From the NCBI RefSeq assembly GCF_022568835.1, contig NZ_JAKZHV010000007.1, positions 62,001 through 126,000 of the forward strand: DNA of 64,000 nucleotides. The letters are read 5' to 3'. A model generated the notes under the pieces. That model ran no database searches. It was not told the origin of the DNA and saw only the letters and a list, made by a program, of their open reading frames with translations. This document shows positions 1 to 7,555 of the stretch, piece after piece (the first letter of the stretch is position 1; each line of letters starts with the position of its first letter). The DNA comes from Arsenicicoccus piscis. Lineage in GTDB: Bacteria > Actinomycetota > Actinomycetes > Actinomycetales > Dermatophilaceae. The translations under genes and the position numbers were made by a program.

Positions 1-1
1 C

Positions 2-76
2 ACCCAGGGCCTGGTGCCCCACGGCCGCCAGGCGCTCCAGGAGCTCGCCCACCTGGCCACCCGCCGCAGCAGCTGA
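2..76 (+). CDS. C-terminal end of an unidentified upstream gene (partial)
   Basis: The reading frame from base 2 ends with TGA at 74-76 and gives about 24 residues that finish with HLATRRSS. The fragment is too short for identification. In the related M. tuberculosis order a polyprenyl diphosphate synthase (idsA2) and mptA lie beside the Rv2175c/pknL pair, and the Ala/Leu-rich helix ending in a basic tail would fit a polyprenyl synthase C terminus, but that is context-based inference only. Confidence 0.45.
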   Translation, partial: TQGLVPHGRQALQELAHLATRRSS

Positions 77-131
77 CGCGGCGGCCGCCGCAGCTCCGGG
101 GCTCTCGAGGCGCCGACGTTCTGGACATGCT

Positions 132-218
132 GAGTGAGCTGCTCCGCGATGGGTGACCTGCTCAGCACTGGGTGAACTGCTCAGCGCTGGCCATCCTCAC
201 CCAGCGCAGAACAGTTCA
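132..218. repeat. Three 19-bp direct repeats running into a nested inverted repeat
   Basis: Copies at 151-169 and 170-188 differ at two positions (core CTGCTCAGC); a third, degenerate copy is at 132-150. The last copy forms the left arm of a two-part inverted repeat: TGAACTG (173-179) pairs with CAGTTCA (212-218) and GCGCTGG (184-190) with CCAGCGC (201-207), around a 10-nt loop. It could fold as an RNA hairpin or be a protein-binding site. Confidence 0.6.
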
Positions 219-404
219 GCCATCGACGAACACGTCACCCAGTGGAGCGGCGGCCAGATCGCCCAGGAGCACCCGTCCGCGCAACTTGATGGGCCACGAT
301 CATCCGGCAGCGGCAGCGTTGATCGGCCCGCAAGCACACGACGGCGGTAGCCGACCCGGCTCGGCCGAGCGGTGACGCATCCGGTGGCCCCGACCTGTCC
401 GATG

Positions 405-483
405 CGTACCCTTCGGACTGATTCATGGGCCGAAACGGCAGATTCGAGCCTTCAAACGGCCGTCAACCAGTCCGAACGGTACG
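405..483. repeat. 79-bp element bounded by 19-bp inverted repeats
   Basis: The arm at 405-423 and the reverse complement of the arm at 465-483 agree at 17 of 19 positions (core TTCGGACTG). The 41-bp interior contains GGCCG/CGGCC, which could extend the stem. There is no coding capacity. It may be a terminator-like structure between convergent genes or a small miniature element. Confidence 0.6.
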
Positions 484-559
484 AACCGCGACACCTCGGC
501 GACGTGGGCGGCGGCGGTGGAAGCGACGGCGGTGGCGGGCGAGGCGGCGGCCGACCGAC

Positions 560-1072
560 CTAGTAGGCCAGCTCCTGGGCGCGGCGGCGGACCTCCGTCT
601 TGTGCCCGGCCAGCAGGTCGCTGATCGCGGAGCCGGTGCGCCACGACGAGTCGGGACGGTAGAGCCACTCGATGGCTTCCTCGCCGCTCATCCGGGAGTC
701 AGCCAGCACGGTCAGGGTGCCGGGCAGGTGGTGCAGCGGTCCCTCGTCCGTGACGAAGTCGGCCGGGATGCTGACGATCAGGCGGCCTTCGCTGCTGCGC
801 CGGCGCACGGCCACCAGCTCGCCGTCCTTGATCCACGCCCGCACCAGGGTGACGGGGCGGCCGGTGAGCTCGACGATGTCGGGCACGGTCAGCCACGCGG
901 GCACGAGCTCCTCCAGGCGGGCGAGCAGCGCGGCGTCGACCGGCTCGCTGCTCGGTCCGGTAGACCCGTCGGTGCCGACCGCGGCCTCGCTCGGGCCGCT
1001 GGTGCTCTGGGGCTTGGTCTTGCGGTGGGGCTGGGTGGACGGGGTGCCGTCACGCCGCGCGTTGGTGCTCAC
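560..1072 (-). CDS. Rv2175c-like DNA-binding protein, probable PknL partner
   Basis: A protein of 170 residues with a disordered, Ser/Thr-rich N-terminal 45 residues followed by a winged-helix-like domain (motif WLTVPDIVELTGRPVTLVRA at about 60-80) and a C-terminal region with TGSAISDLLAGHKTEVRRRA. This layout matches M. tuberculosis Rv2175c, a DNA-binding protein phosphorylated by PknL on its N-terminal region. Here pknL is 1.4 kb away with one gene between, on the other strand. The GTG start is supported by TACCCT six bases upstream and no Shine-Dalgarno, suggesting a leaderless mRNA. That PknL phosphorylates this protein is inferred from the orthologous pair. Confidence 0.8.
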   Translation of the reverse strand: MSTNARRDGTPSTQPHRKTKPQSTSGPSEAAVGTDGSTGPSSEPVDAALLARLEELVPAWLTVPDIVELTGRPVTLVRAWIKDGELVAVRRRSSEGRLIVSIPADFVTDEGPLHHLPGTLTVLADSRMSGEEAIEWLYRPDSSWRTGSAISDLLAGHKTEVRRRAQELAY

Positions 1073-1078
1073 CAGGCC

Positions 1079-1084
1079 AGGGTA
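1079..1084 (-). promoter_or_regulatory. Leaderless -10 (TACCCT) for the Rv2175c-like gene
   Basis: TACCCT read on the minus strand lies 6 nt before the GTG at 1072 and there is no ribosome-binding site. The spacing recurs at many genes in this window. Confidence 0.45.
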
Positions 1085-1327
1085 GCCACTTCGCGGACGA
1101 CGGGCCGACCCTCACCATCCGTAGCGGTCCCGACACAGGTCACGGTGCGGAAACAGTCCCATGTGCTCGACGGCCTATCCACCCGTTCGGCCCTGTCGGA
1201 TGCCATCGTGAGGCACGCGGGTCTGACCACATCAGCCCCACCAGCCTCACCCGTCGAGTCCCCAGCGAGGCCCCTCAGCCTCGGCCCCGATCGTCCCGGG
1301 CCACCCGCCCGGACCAGGAAGGACCCC

Positions 1328-2431
1328 ATGTTCGTGCCCCTGGCTCTCGCCGCCGCCACCGTGTCACCCACGGCAGCCGTCGAAGCGGCGGCCACCCCCG
1401 CCCACGCCGCCACCGCCACCGCCACCCCCATGCAGGTCGCCGCGGTCGCCCCCGCCGCTGCGACCTCGCCAGCCACCGTCACCGCGGCGACCACGGCCGC
1501 GACCACCGCAACGGCGAGCACCCCGTCTGCGCAGCAGGACGCCGGGTGGACGGGTTACCGCGTGCAGCGGGGCGACCGGCTCGCGACGATCGCGAAGCGC
1601 TACCACACCAGCGTCGGCGTGCTCGTGGCCAAGAACGGCATCACCAACGCGCACCGCATCGTCGCCGGCACCCGGATCCTCGTCCCCACCACGCCCCAGA
1701 CGGCCGCTGGTGCTGGTGCGGGTGCTGGGGCCGCAGCCACGCCCTCCCCCGCCACCCGGCCGCAGCCCGCCACGGTCACCGCCAAGAAGGCAGCCCCGGC
1801 CACGCCCGCGGGGTGGACGACCTACACGGTGCGCCGCGGTGACGCCCTCGGTGCCATCGCCCGCCGAGCCGGGACGACGCCGGCGGCGCTCGCCGCCGCC
1901 AACCACCTCCCCCACGCCCGCCGCATCACCGTCGGGCAGCGCCTCGCCGTCCCCACCGCGGGCGCCCAGCCGGCACCCCAGAAAGCAACACCAAAGAAGG
2001 CAGCGCCCACGACGGCCTCGAGGCCCACCCAGCCCGGCCAGCTCTCGGCGGCGGAGGCGAAGGCGTTGATCCAGCAGACGGCCCGCAGCCGCGGGGTCGA
2101 CCCGCGCCTCGCGACGGCGATCGCGTGGCAGGAGTCCGGCTTCAAGCAGGGCGTCGTGTCGCACGTCGGTGCCATCGGCATCATGCAGGTGATGCCGGCC
2201 AACGAGTCCTGGCTGAGCGCGATGGTGGGTCGTCCGCTCAACCTGCGCGACCCGCACGACAACATCACCGCCGGCGTCGCGCTGCTCGGCTACCTCACGA
2301 GCCGGACGAGCAGCGACGACTATGCCATCGCGTCCTACTACCAGGGCCTCGGGTCGGTGTCGCGCAACGGGTTCTACAGCGACACCGCGCAGTACGTCCG
2401 CAACGTCCAGGCCCTGCGCAACCGGGTCTGA
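1328..2431 (+). CDS. Secreted LysM-lytic transglycosylase (SLT) cell-wall enzyme
   Basis: A 367-residue exported protein. An Ala/Thr/Pro-rich N terminus probably contains the signal sequence, though its basic region is weak. Two LysM peptidoglycan-binding domains follow at about 74-120 (YRVQRGDRLATIAKRY) and 163-210 (YTVRRGDALGAIAR), joined by Ala/Pro linkers. A lysozyme-like SLT domain covers about 243-360 with the catalytic-type Glu in AWQESGF (around 268) and GAIGIMQVMP. It likely cleaves glycan strands of peptidoglycan. The frame stays open for 900 bases upstream, but AGGAAGGA five bases before ATG 1328 fixes the start. It sits directly upstream of the PASTA kinase gene, which also senses cell-wall material. 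Confidence 0.85.
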   Translation: MFVPLALAAATVSPTAAVEAAATPAHAATATATPMQVAAVAPAAATSPATVTAATTAATTATASTPSAQQDAGWTGYRVQRGDRLATIAKRYHTSVGVLVAKNGITNAHRIVAGTRILVPTTPQTAAGAGAGAGAAATPSPATRPQPATVTAKKAAPATPAGWTTYTVRRGDALGAIARRAGTTPAALAAANHLPHARRITVGQRLAVPTAGAQPAPQKATPKKAAPTTASRPTQPGQLSAAEAKALIQQTARSRGVDPRLATAIAWQESGFKQGVVSHVGAIGIMQVMPANESWLSAMVGRPLNLRDPHDNITAGVALLGYLTSRTSSDDYAIASYYQGLGSVSRNGFYSDTAQYVRNVQALRNRV

Positions 2432-2504
2432 CACCGCCATGCCCTGCCCTGGAGCGGCCACGCGCCGCACGTGGTCGCTCCAGGGTCGGGAGCACCCCCG
2501 CCAC

Positions 2505-2510
2505 TAGACT
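2505..2510 (+). promoter_or_regulatory. Leaderless -10 (TAGACT) for pknL
   Basis: TAGACT ends six bases before the GTG start at 2517, and no Shine-Dalgarno is present. This suggests that pknL has its own leaderless promoter. Confidence 0.5.
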
Positions 2511-2516
2511 TCCCCC

Positions 2517-4415
2517 GTGCCTTCCGCCCCCCGCCAGGACCTCAGCGGCCGTCTGCTCGACGGTCGCTACGAGATCGTGGAGCACCTCGCCGACGGCGGC
2601 ATGGCCTCGGTCTGGCGCGGGGTCGACCGGCGGCTGGATCGCGAGGTCGCGATCAAGATCCTCGGGCGGCACCTGGGCGGTGACCCGGCGTTCGCCGACC
2701 GGTTCCGGCGCGAGGCCCGGAGCGCGGCCCGGCTGAACGACCCGCGGGTGGTCGCGGTGTTCGACCAGGGTGAGGACGACGGCGACCTCTTCCTGGTGAT
2801 GGAACTCGTGCCCGGCCGCACGCTGCGCCAGGTCATCCACGACGAGGCGCCCCTCACCCCGCGTGCCGCGCTCGACCTCGCGCTGCCGGTCGCCGAGGCC
2901 CTGTCCGTAGCCCATGACGCCGGCCTGATGCACCGCGACATCAAGCCCGAGAACGTCATCATCCGACCCGACGGCCAGGTGAAGGTGGCGGACTTCGGGC
3001 TCGCTCGGGCCGTCACGTCCGACACGGCGACGGCGCTCGGCGGCAACCTCATCGGCACCGTCTCCTACCTCGCCCCGGAGCAGGTGGAGCGTGGGGCCTC
3101 CGACGCGCGCAGCGATGTCTACGCGACCGGGCTGCTGCTCTACGAGATGCTCACCGGACGCAAGGCCTACGAGGGTGACAACCCGATCCACGTGGCCTAC
3201 CAGCACGTCCACGGCACCGTCCCCGCGCCGTCCGAGACCGTGCCCGGCACGCCGAAGGCGCTCGACGAGGTCGTCGCCTGGGCGACGGCCCGCGACCCGC
3301 AGGACCGCCCGGCTGACGGCGGCGCGCTGGCCGCGCGGCTGCGCCGTGTCCGCGCGAGCCTGCCCGTCGAGGACCTCGACGCCCGCCCGGTGCCGCTCGA
3401 CGTGGCCCCGACCACGCCCACCATCGCGATGCCTCGGCGCAAGCCCGGCGACACCGCCCCCGACCTCCCCACCGGCGCCGCAGTGGGCGCCGCAGTGGGC
3501 GCCGGCTCGACCAGGACCACCAACAGCCCCGGACGGCCACGACGCCGCACCGCGCTGTGGCTGGTGCCGCTGCTCGCGCTGCTGCTCGGCGGCTGGTACT
3601 TCCTCGCCGGTCCCGGTGCGACCACGCAGGTGCCGGCGGTCAAGAGCCTCAGTCAGAGCGACGCCGAGCAGGCACTGACGGGCGCGCACCTGACGTCGTC
3701 GGTCGAGGAGGGCTACTCCGAGACCGTCCCCAAGGGGGCGGTGATCGACTCGACGCCGCAGGGCGGCAGCACCGCACACCGCGGTGACACGGTCCAGCTG
3801 ATCGTGTCCAAGGGGCCCGAGCGCTACGCCGTGCCACAGGTCGCCGGCCAGGACCAGGATGCCGCCACGGCCGCCATCACGGCGGCCCACCTGTCGGTCG
3901 GCACGATCCGCCAGGACTGGTCCGAGACGGTCGCGAGCGGCAAGGTCATCGCCACGGACCCGCCCGTCGGCAGCGAGCAGAAACCGCTCACCAAGGTCAC
4001 GGTCATCGTGTCCAAGGGCAAGCAGCCCATCGATGTGCCGAGCCTCACCGGCAAGACGCTGGCGGACGCCACCACGATCGTCACGGACCTCAAGCTGACC
4101 CTCGCCCAGGCCCCCGAGCAGGTCAACCACCCGACCATCCCCGCCGGCTCGATCGTCTCGCAGACGCCGAGCAAGGGGCAGGTGCACGCCGGCGACACGA
4201 TCACCGTGACCGTGTCGAAGGGGCCGAAGATGGTGGCGGTCCCCAACCTGTTCGGCAAGCAGCGCGACGAGGCCGTCGCGATGCTGCGCTCGGCCGGTCT
4301 CGGGGTGTCGGTCGAGGAGCTGTTCGGCGGGGTGTTCGGCACCGTCCGGAGCCAGGACCCGTCGGCCGGCACCCAGGTCCCCGAGGGCACCACCGTCACC
4401 ATCCGCGTGGTCTGA
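2517..4415 (+). CDS. pknL: Ser/Thr protein kinase PknL with four PASTA domains
   Basis: A 632-residue membrane kinase. The catalytic domain (about 13-275) shows the glycine-rich loop ADGGMASVWRG, the ATP-binding Lys in REVAIKIL, HRDIKPENVII near 139 and VADFGLARA near 157. A Pro-rich juxtamembrane stretch leads to one transmembrane helix at about 342-362. Four extracellular PASTA repeats follow (starts VPAVKSLSQ, VPQVAGQDQ, VPSLTGKTL, VPNLFGKQR), predicted to bind peptidoglycan fragments or lipid II. M. tuberculosis PknL lacks PASTA repeats, whereas corynebacterial PknL has them. It presumably links cell-wall state to the neighbouring Rv2175c-like regulator. Confidence 0.92.
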   Translation: MPSAPRQDLSGRLLDGRYEIVEHLADGGMASVWRGVDRRLDREVAIKILGRHLGGDPAFADRFRREARSAARLNDPRVVAVFDQGEDDGDLFLVMELVPGRTLRQVIHDEAPLTPRAALDLALPVAEALSVAHDAGLMHRDIKPENVIIRPDGQVKVADFGLARAVTSDTATALGGNLIGTVSYLAPEQVERGASDARSDVYATGLLLYEMLTGRKAYEGDNPIHVAYQHVHGTVPAPSETVPGTPKALDEVVAWATARDPQDRPADGGALAARLRRVRASLPVEDLDARPVPLDVAPTTPTIAMPRRKPGDTAPDLPTGAAVGAAVGAGSTRTTNSPGRPRRRTALWLVPLLALLLGGWYFLAGPGATTQVPAVKSLSQSDAEQALTGAHLTSSVEEGYSETVPKGAVIDSTPQGGSTAHRGDTVQLIVSKGPERYAVPQVAGQDQDAATAAITAAHLSVGTIRQDWSETVASGKVIATDPPVGSEQKPLTKVTVIVSKGKQPIDVPSLTGKTLADATTIVTDLKLTLAQAPEQVNHPTIPAGSIVSQTPSKGQVHAGDTITVTVSKGPKMVAVPNLFGKQRDEAVAMLRSAGLGVSVEELFGGVFGTVRSQDPSAGTQVPEGTTVTIRVV

Positions 4416-4426
4416 GCGGCGCACAG

Positions 4427-5395
4427 ATGACCCCCAATCTGCCTGCGCAGGGCCCTGACCGGCGCCGACGCCCCAGCCACCGCGCGTTGGCCACCGTGCT
4501 GCTGGTGCTGATCACTGCGGTCTGGGGCTCGACGTTCTTCATGATCCACGACCTGATGCAGACGCTGCCGGCCGCGGACTTCCTGGCCGTCCGGTTCGCC
4601 ATCGCGGCGGTGCTGATGCTGGTCATCTTCTGGCGCCAGGTGCGGGCGCTCACCCGACGCGAGTGGGGCATCGGGCTCGGTCTTGGGGTGCTCTACGGGG
4701 TTGCGCAGGTGCTGCAGACCATGGGGCTCGCGCACACCGACGCCTCGCGCTCCGGCTTCATCACCGGCATGTACGTCGTGCTCACACCGGTGTTCGCCGC
4801 GCGGCTGCTGCGCGACCGGGTCTCCCCTGCGACCTGGGGCGCCGTCGGGCTGGCGACGCTCGGGCTCGGCGCGCTCTCGCTGCAGGGAGTCGGGCCGGGG
4901 TTCGGCTACGGCGAGACGCTCACGCTGGTGGGCGCCGCGATCTACGCGCTGCACATCGTCGGGCTGGGCCGCTACTCCACGGCGGCGTCGGCCACCGGGC
5001 TCGCGACCGTGCAGATCATCATGGTGGCGCTGCTGTGCACCATTGCGGCGCTGCCCGACGGCATCAGCATGCCCCGCTCGGGCTCGGGCTGGCTCGCGCT
5101 GCTCTACATGGCATCCATCGCCGGCGCCGGAGCGATGTGGGCGCAGACCTGGGCGCAGGCGCACCTCACCGCCGCCCGCGCCGCCATCGTCATGACCCTC
5201 GAGCCGGTGTTCGCGGCCTTCTTCGCCGTGCTCCTCGGCGGCGAGTCCGTCACCGTGCGGATGCTCCTCGGCGGCGGGCTCATCCTCGCCGCGATGTACC
5301 TGGTCGAGCTCACCGGCCGCCGACCGGACGAGCCCGGGCACGAGCGCACCGCGCTCGAGGAACCGCCCGCCGAGGCGCTCCACCACGAGGGGTAG
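4427..5395 (+). CDS. DMT-superfamily (EamA) metabolite exporter
   Basis: A 322-residue inner-membrane protein with about ten predicted transmembrane helices arranged as two EamA repeats (around 18-150 and 165-295), the usual size and fold for drug/metabolite exporters. Typical features are ITAVWGSTFFMI in the first helix and MTLEPVFAAFFAVLLGGE in the second repeat. The substrate cannot be told. It starts 11 bp after pknL and may be co-transcribed. The C-terminal tail is hydrophilic. The IS481-type element is inserted just downstream, without touching this reading frame. Confidence 0.88.
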   Translation: MTPNLPAQGPDRRRRPSHRALATVLLVLITAVWGSTFFMIHDLMQTLPAADFLAVRFAIAAVLMLVIFWRQVRALTRREWGIGLGLGVLYGVAQVLQTMGLAHTDASRSGFITGMYVVLTPVFAARLLRDRVSPATWGAVGLATLGLGALSLQGVGPGFGYGETLTLVGAAIYALHIVGLGRYSTAASATGLATVQIIMVALLCTIAALPDGISMPRSGSGWLALLYMASIAGAGAMWAQTWAQAHLTAARAAIVMTLEPVFAAFFAVLLGGESVTVRMLLGGGLILAAMYLVELTGRRPDEPGHERTALEEPPAEALHHEG

Positions 5396-5406
5396 CGCTC
5401 CCGAGG

Positions 5407-5412
5407 GCTAGC
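5407..5412 (+). repeat. Left target-site duplication GCTAGC
   Basis: These six bases are repeated exactly at 8538-8543 on the far side of the element. GCTAGC fits the NCTAGN target and 6-bp duplication known for IS481 of Bordetella pertussis. Confidence 0.85.
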
Positions 5413-5435
5413 TGTACTGACCGGACACGTTGATC
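5413..5435 (+). repeat. Left terminal inverted repeat of IS481-type element
   Basis: The 23-bp end starts with TGTACTGACCGG and ends with ACGTTGATC. It matches the reverse complement of 8515-8537 except at bases 13 and 14 (AC against GG). Confidence 0.88.
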
Positions 5436-5445
5436 GACTGATTCT

Positions 5446-5458
5446 GTTACTCGGTAAC
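5446..5458. promoter_or_regulatory. Candidate TetR operator GTTAC-TCG-GTAAC
   Basis: A perfect 5-bp inverted repeat with a 3-bp centre overlaps the likely -35 region, 22 bp upstream of the tetR ATG. This is where an autorepressing TetR protein would be expected to bind. It is short for a TetR operator, so only part of the site may be visible. Confidence 0.5.
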
Positions 5459-5468
5459 TGTGACTGGG

Positions 5469-5474
5469 TATCAT
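5469..5474 (+). promoter_or_regulatory. Leaderless -10 (TATCAT) for the passenger operon
   Basis: TATCAT lies six bases before ATG 5481. A -35-like TTACTC lies 16 bp upstream, inside the candidate operator. Confidence 0.5.
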
Positions 5475-5480
5475 TGCGGC

Positions 5481-6041
5481 ATGACTGTTCCGATTGACCG
5501 CCGACGTTTGCATGACATCGCCCTGCGCCTGTTCCGCGAGTTTGGCTACGACACCGTGTCGGTGGCCCAGATCGCTGAAGCGGCTGGAGTGTCACGGATG
5601 ACCTTCTTCCGGCACTTCTCCAGCAAGGAGTCCGTCCTGGTGGAGGACATGTTCGATCCGGCGATCGCACTGGCCGTCGCCGCCCAGCCAGCGTCAGCAC
5701 ACCCGCTCGAGCGAGTGGTGGGCGGCTTCCTGGCCGCGCTGAGCGAGCCCGAAGCGGCGCGCGAGTTGTCGTCTCCCCAGTTCCGGGACCGCATCCAGCT
5801 CGTCGCGGCCACGCCCTCTTTGCGTGGGGCTGTCTGGGCTTCCAGCGCGGCAACGGAGCAGGCGATTCGCGAGGCCCTGGTCAGCTCCGGCGCATCCGCC
5901 GACCAGGCGCGAGCTGCTGCAGGGGCCGTGATGGGGGCCGCCACGGCGATCCTGCTGGGCTGGGCGGCCGAGCCCGAGCCCAGCCATGTTGCGATGGCCC
6001 TTGCCGGCGGGCTGCAGAGCTTGTTGGGCTCGGCCCGATGA
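5481..6041 (+). CDS. TetR-family repressor, passenger of the IS481-type element
   Basis: A 186-residue protein with an N-terminal helix-turn-helix at about 20-50 (TVSVAQIAEAAGVSRMTFFRHF), the hallmark of TetR regulators, and a helical C-terminal ligand domain. ATG 5481 is preferred over the in-frame GTG at 5460 because TATCAT sits six bases upstream of it and the shorter form begins at the usual TetR position. Its stop overlaps the ABC ATPase start (ATGA). It probably represses this operon through the palindrome at 5446-5458 and is released by a compound the exporter handles; the ligand is unknown. Confidence 0.88.
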   Translation: MTVPIDRRRLHDIALRLFREFGYDTVSVAQIAEAAGVSRMTFFRHFSSKESVLVEDMFDPAIALAVAAQPASAHPLERVVGGFLAALSEPEAARELSSPQFRDRIQLVAATPSLRGAVWASSAATEQAIREALVSSGASADQARAAAGAVMGAATAILLGWAAEPEPSHVAMALAGGLQSLLGSAR

Positions 6042-6766
6042 CCGCCGCGCTGACCTTGTCGGGGATCCAGGTCCGGCTGGGCGGATGCGAGGTGTTGCGT
6101 GGACTGGACCTTGAGCTGTCCCACGGACAGATTCGTGCGCTCGTCGGCCTCAACGGTGCGGGCAAGACGACCGCACTGCGGGTGGCGCTGGGCATGCTGC
6201 GACCCGATGCGGGCCATGTCCTGCTCCACGGCCAGGACATCTGGCCCAGCCCCGCAGAGGCCTGGTGTCGGGTCGGTCACATGGTCGAGACGCCGGCCGC
6301 CTATCCCGAGCTGACAGCGCGCGCCAACATCGACAACGCGATCATGCTCCACGGCATGGACCCATCAGGGTGCGCGCCACGCGTCGCGCAGCTTTCGCGG
6401 GCGCTCGGCATGGAAGCCCATCTTGACCAGCCCGTTCGGCGGCTTTCCCTAGGCACACGTCAGAAGGTGGGCCTGATCAGCGCGCTCGCCCATGAGCCCA
6501 GCGTGGCCGTCCTCGACGAGCCCACCAACGGCCTCGACCCTCTGGCGGTCGTGGCGTTTCGTGACGAACTGCGTCGCCTGGCAGGCCAGGGCAGCTCGAT
6601 CCTGATCACCAGCCACCACTTCGACGAACTCGCCCGTGTCTCCGATGCGGTCGACGTCCTTCACCACGGACAGGTCATCGCCACCATCACCCCCGACGAA
6701 CGTGACCTCGAGAAGGTCTTCTTCGACACCGTACTGGCCGCCGACCAACAGTTGCAGGAGATCTGA
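6038..6766 (+). CDS. ABC transporter ATP-binding protein, passenger gene
   Basis: A 242-residue ABC ATPase with Walker A GLNGAGKT near 38-45, a Q-loop region around HMVETPAAYPEL, an unusual signature LSLGTRQKVGL in place of LSGGQ, Walker B VAVLDEPTNGLDP and the switch His in SHHFDE. The type resembles bacitracin/lantibiotic or multidrug exporter ATPases. It overlaps tetR by ATGA and the permease by TGATG, so the three are translationally coupled. The likely role is energising export of a toxic compound sensed by the TetR protein; the substrate is not deducible. Confidence 0.9.
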   Translation: MTAALTLSGIQVRLGGCEVLRGLDLELSHGQIRALVGLNGAGKTTALRVALGMLRPDAGHVLLHGQDIWPSPAEAWCRVGHMVETPAAYPELTARANIDNAIMLHGMDPSGCAPRVAQLSRALGMEAHLDQPVRRLSLGTRQKVGLISALAHEPSVAVLDEPTNGLDPLAVVAFRDELRRLAGQGSSILITSHHFDELARVSDAVDVLHHGQVIATITPDERDLEKVFFDTVLAADQQLQEI

Positions 6767-7527
6767 TGACCCCACACGCCCCAGTCCTGCGCATCGAATC
6801 CCGAAAACTCTACGCATCCCCCGTGGCCAGAACCGCGGCCTGTGCCGTTCTCATCATGGCCACAGCCACCTCGGCCGGTGGCTACGCAGCAGCCGTCCAC
6901 GCCCCAGGGACAGACATGGGCCGCAAGGCAGCCGCCATGATCAGCGGGCAGGGGTGGAGCGGATATGTCAGCCTGGCCGCCCTGAGCCTTGGAGTCACCC
7001 TGCTGCTGGCAGCCGGAATCGTCGCGGCGTGGGCAGTCGGCCGCGAGTTCACTGACGGCACCATCGTCGGTCTCTTCGCGATCGGCACGTCCCGCGCCGC
7101 GGTGGCACGCGCAAAGCTTGTCGCCTGCCTCGGCTGGGGCCTGGCCCTCACTCTGGTTCAAAGCGTCGCATCGATCATGGCAGGGATCGGTCTCGGGCTT
7201 GATCCGGCAGGGGCACTCCATGCCGGGCTGACACTGACGATCAGCGGATTCTGCCTGGTGTGCAGCGTGCTTCCCATCGCTTGGGTGGCCACCCACTGGC
7301 GCGGATACCTGGCCGGGATCGGCGCGACCCTGGCCGTTCTCGTGGCCACCAACCTGACCTCCGGCTTCGGTCTCGGCCGCTACGTGCCGTGGGCGATCCC
7401 GACCCTGTGGGCCTCTGGCGATCCGACTGTGCCGGCAGTTGCACTTGTCATCCCCCTGGCGGTCGGTCTGCTCGGCTGGTGCGCAACGTCGTCGGCATGG
7501 AAACGCATCCAGATCGGCCGCAGCTAG
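6766..7527 (+). CDS. ABC transporter membrane subunit, passenger gene
   Basis: A 253-residue protein with about six hydrophobic segments (around 20-40, 60-85, 100-125, 140-165, 175-195, 220-240), the size and topology of ABC-2 type permeases that work as dimers. It contains AVGREFTDGTIVGLFA, a loop pattern common in ABC-2 permeases of antibiotic exporters. It begins inside the stop of the ATPase gene and ends 28 bp before the transposase. With the preceding ATPase it should form a complete exporter. Confidence 0.85.
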   Translation: MTPHAPVLRIESRKLYASPVARTAACAVLIMATATSAGGYAAAVHAPGTDMGRKAAAMISGQGWSGYVSLAALSLGVTLLLAAGIVAAWAVGREFTDGTIVGLFAIGTSRAAVARAKLVACLGWGLALTLVQSVASIMAGIGLGLDPAGALHAGLTLTISGFCLVCSVLPIAWVATHWRGYLAGIGATLAVLVATNLTSGFGLGRYVPWAIPTLWASGDPTVPAVALVIPLAVGLLGWCATSSAWKRIQIGRS

Positions 7528-7555
7528 CCCTCAACTGCACTTTCCGGAGAACGCA

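Larger units (their letters stand above)
77..559. other. 483-bp convergent intergenic spacer with repeats
   Basis: This gap lies between two genes that end toward each other. I see no convincing gene in it: short open frames exist on both strands but lack a start signal and a recognisable product. It holds two repeat structures listed separately (132-218 and 405-483), which may serve as transcription terminators. The rest is plain high-GC sequence. Confidence 0.6.

Noticed and set aside
425..1327. Long upstream extension of the LysM/SLT reading frame on the plus strand
   Set aside because: It runs antisense to the Rv2175c-like gene, is Arg/Gly/Pro-rich without domain content, and a good AGGAAGGA site precedes ATG 1328.
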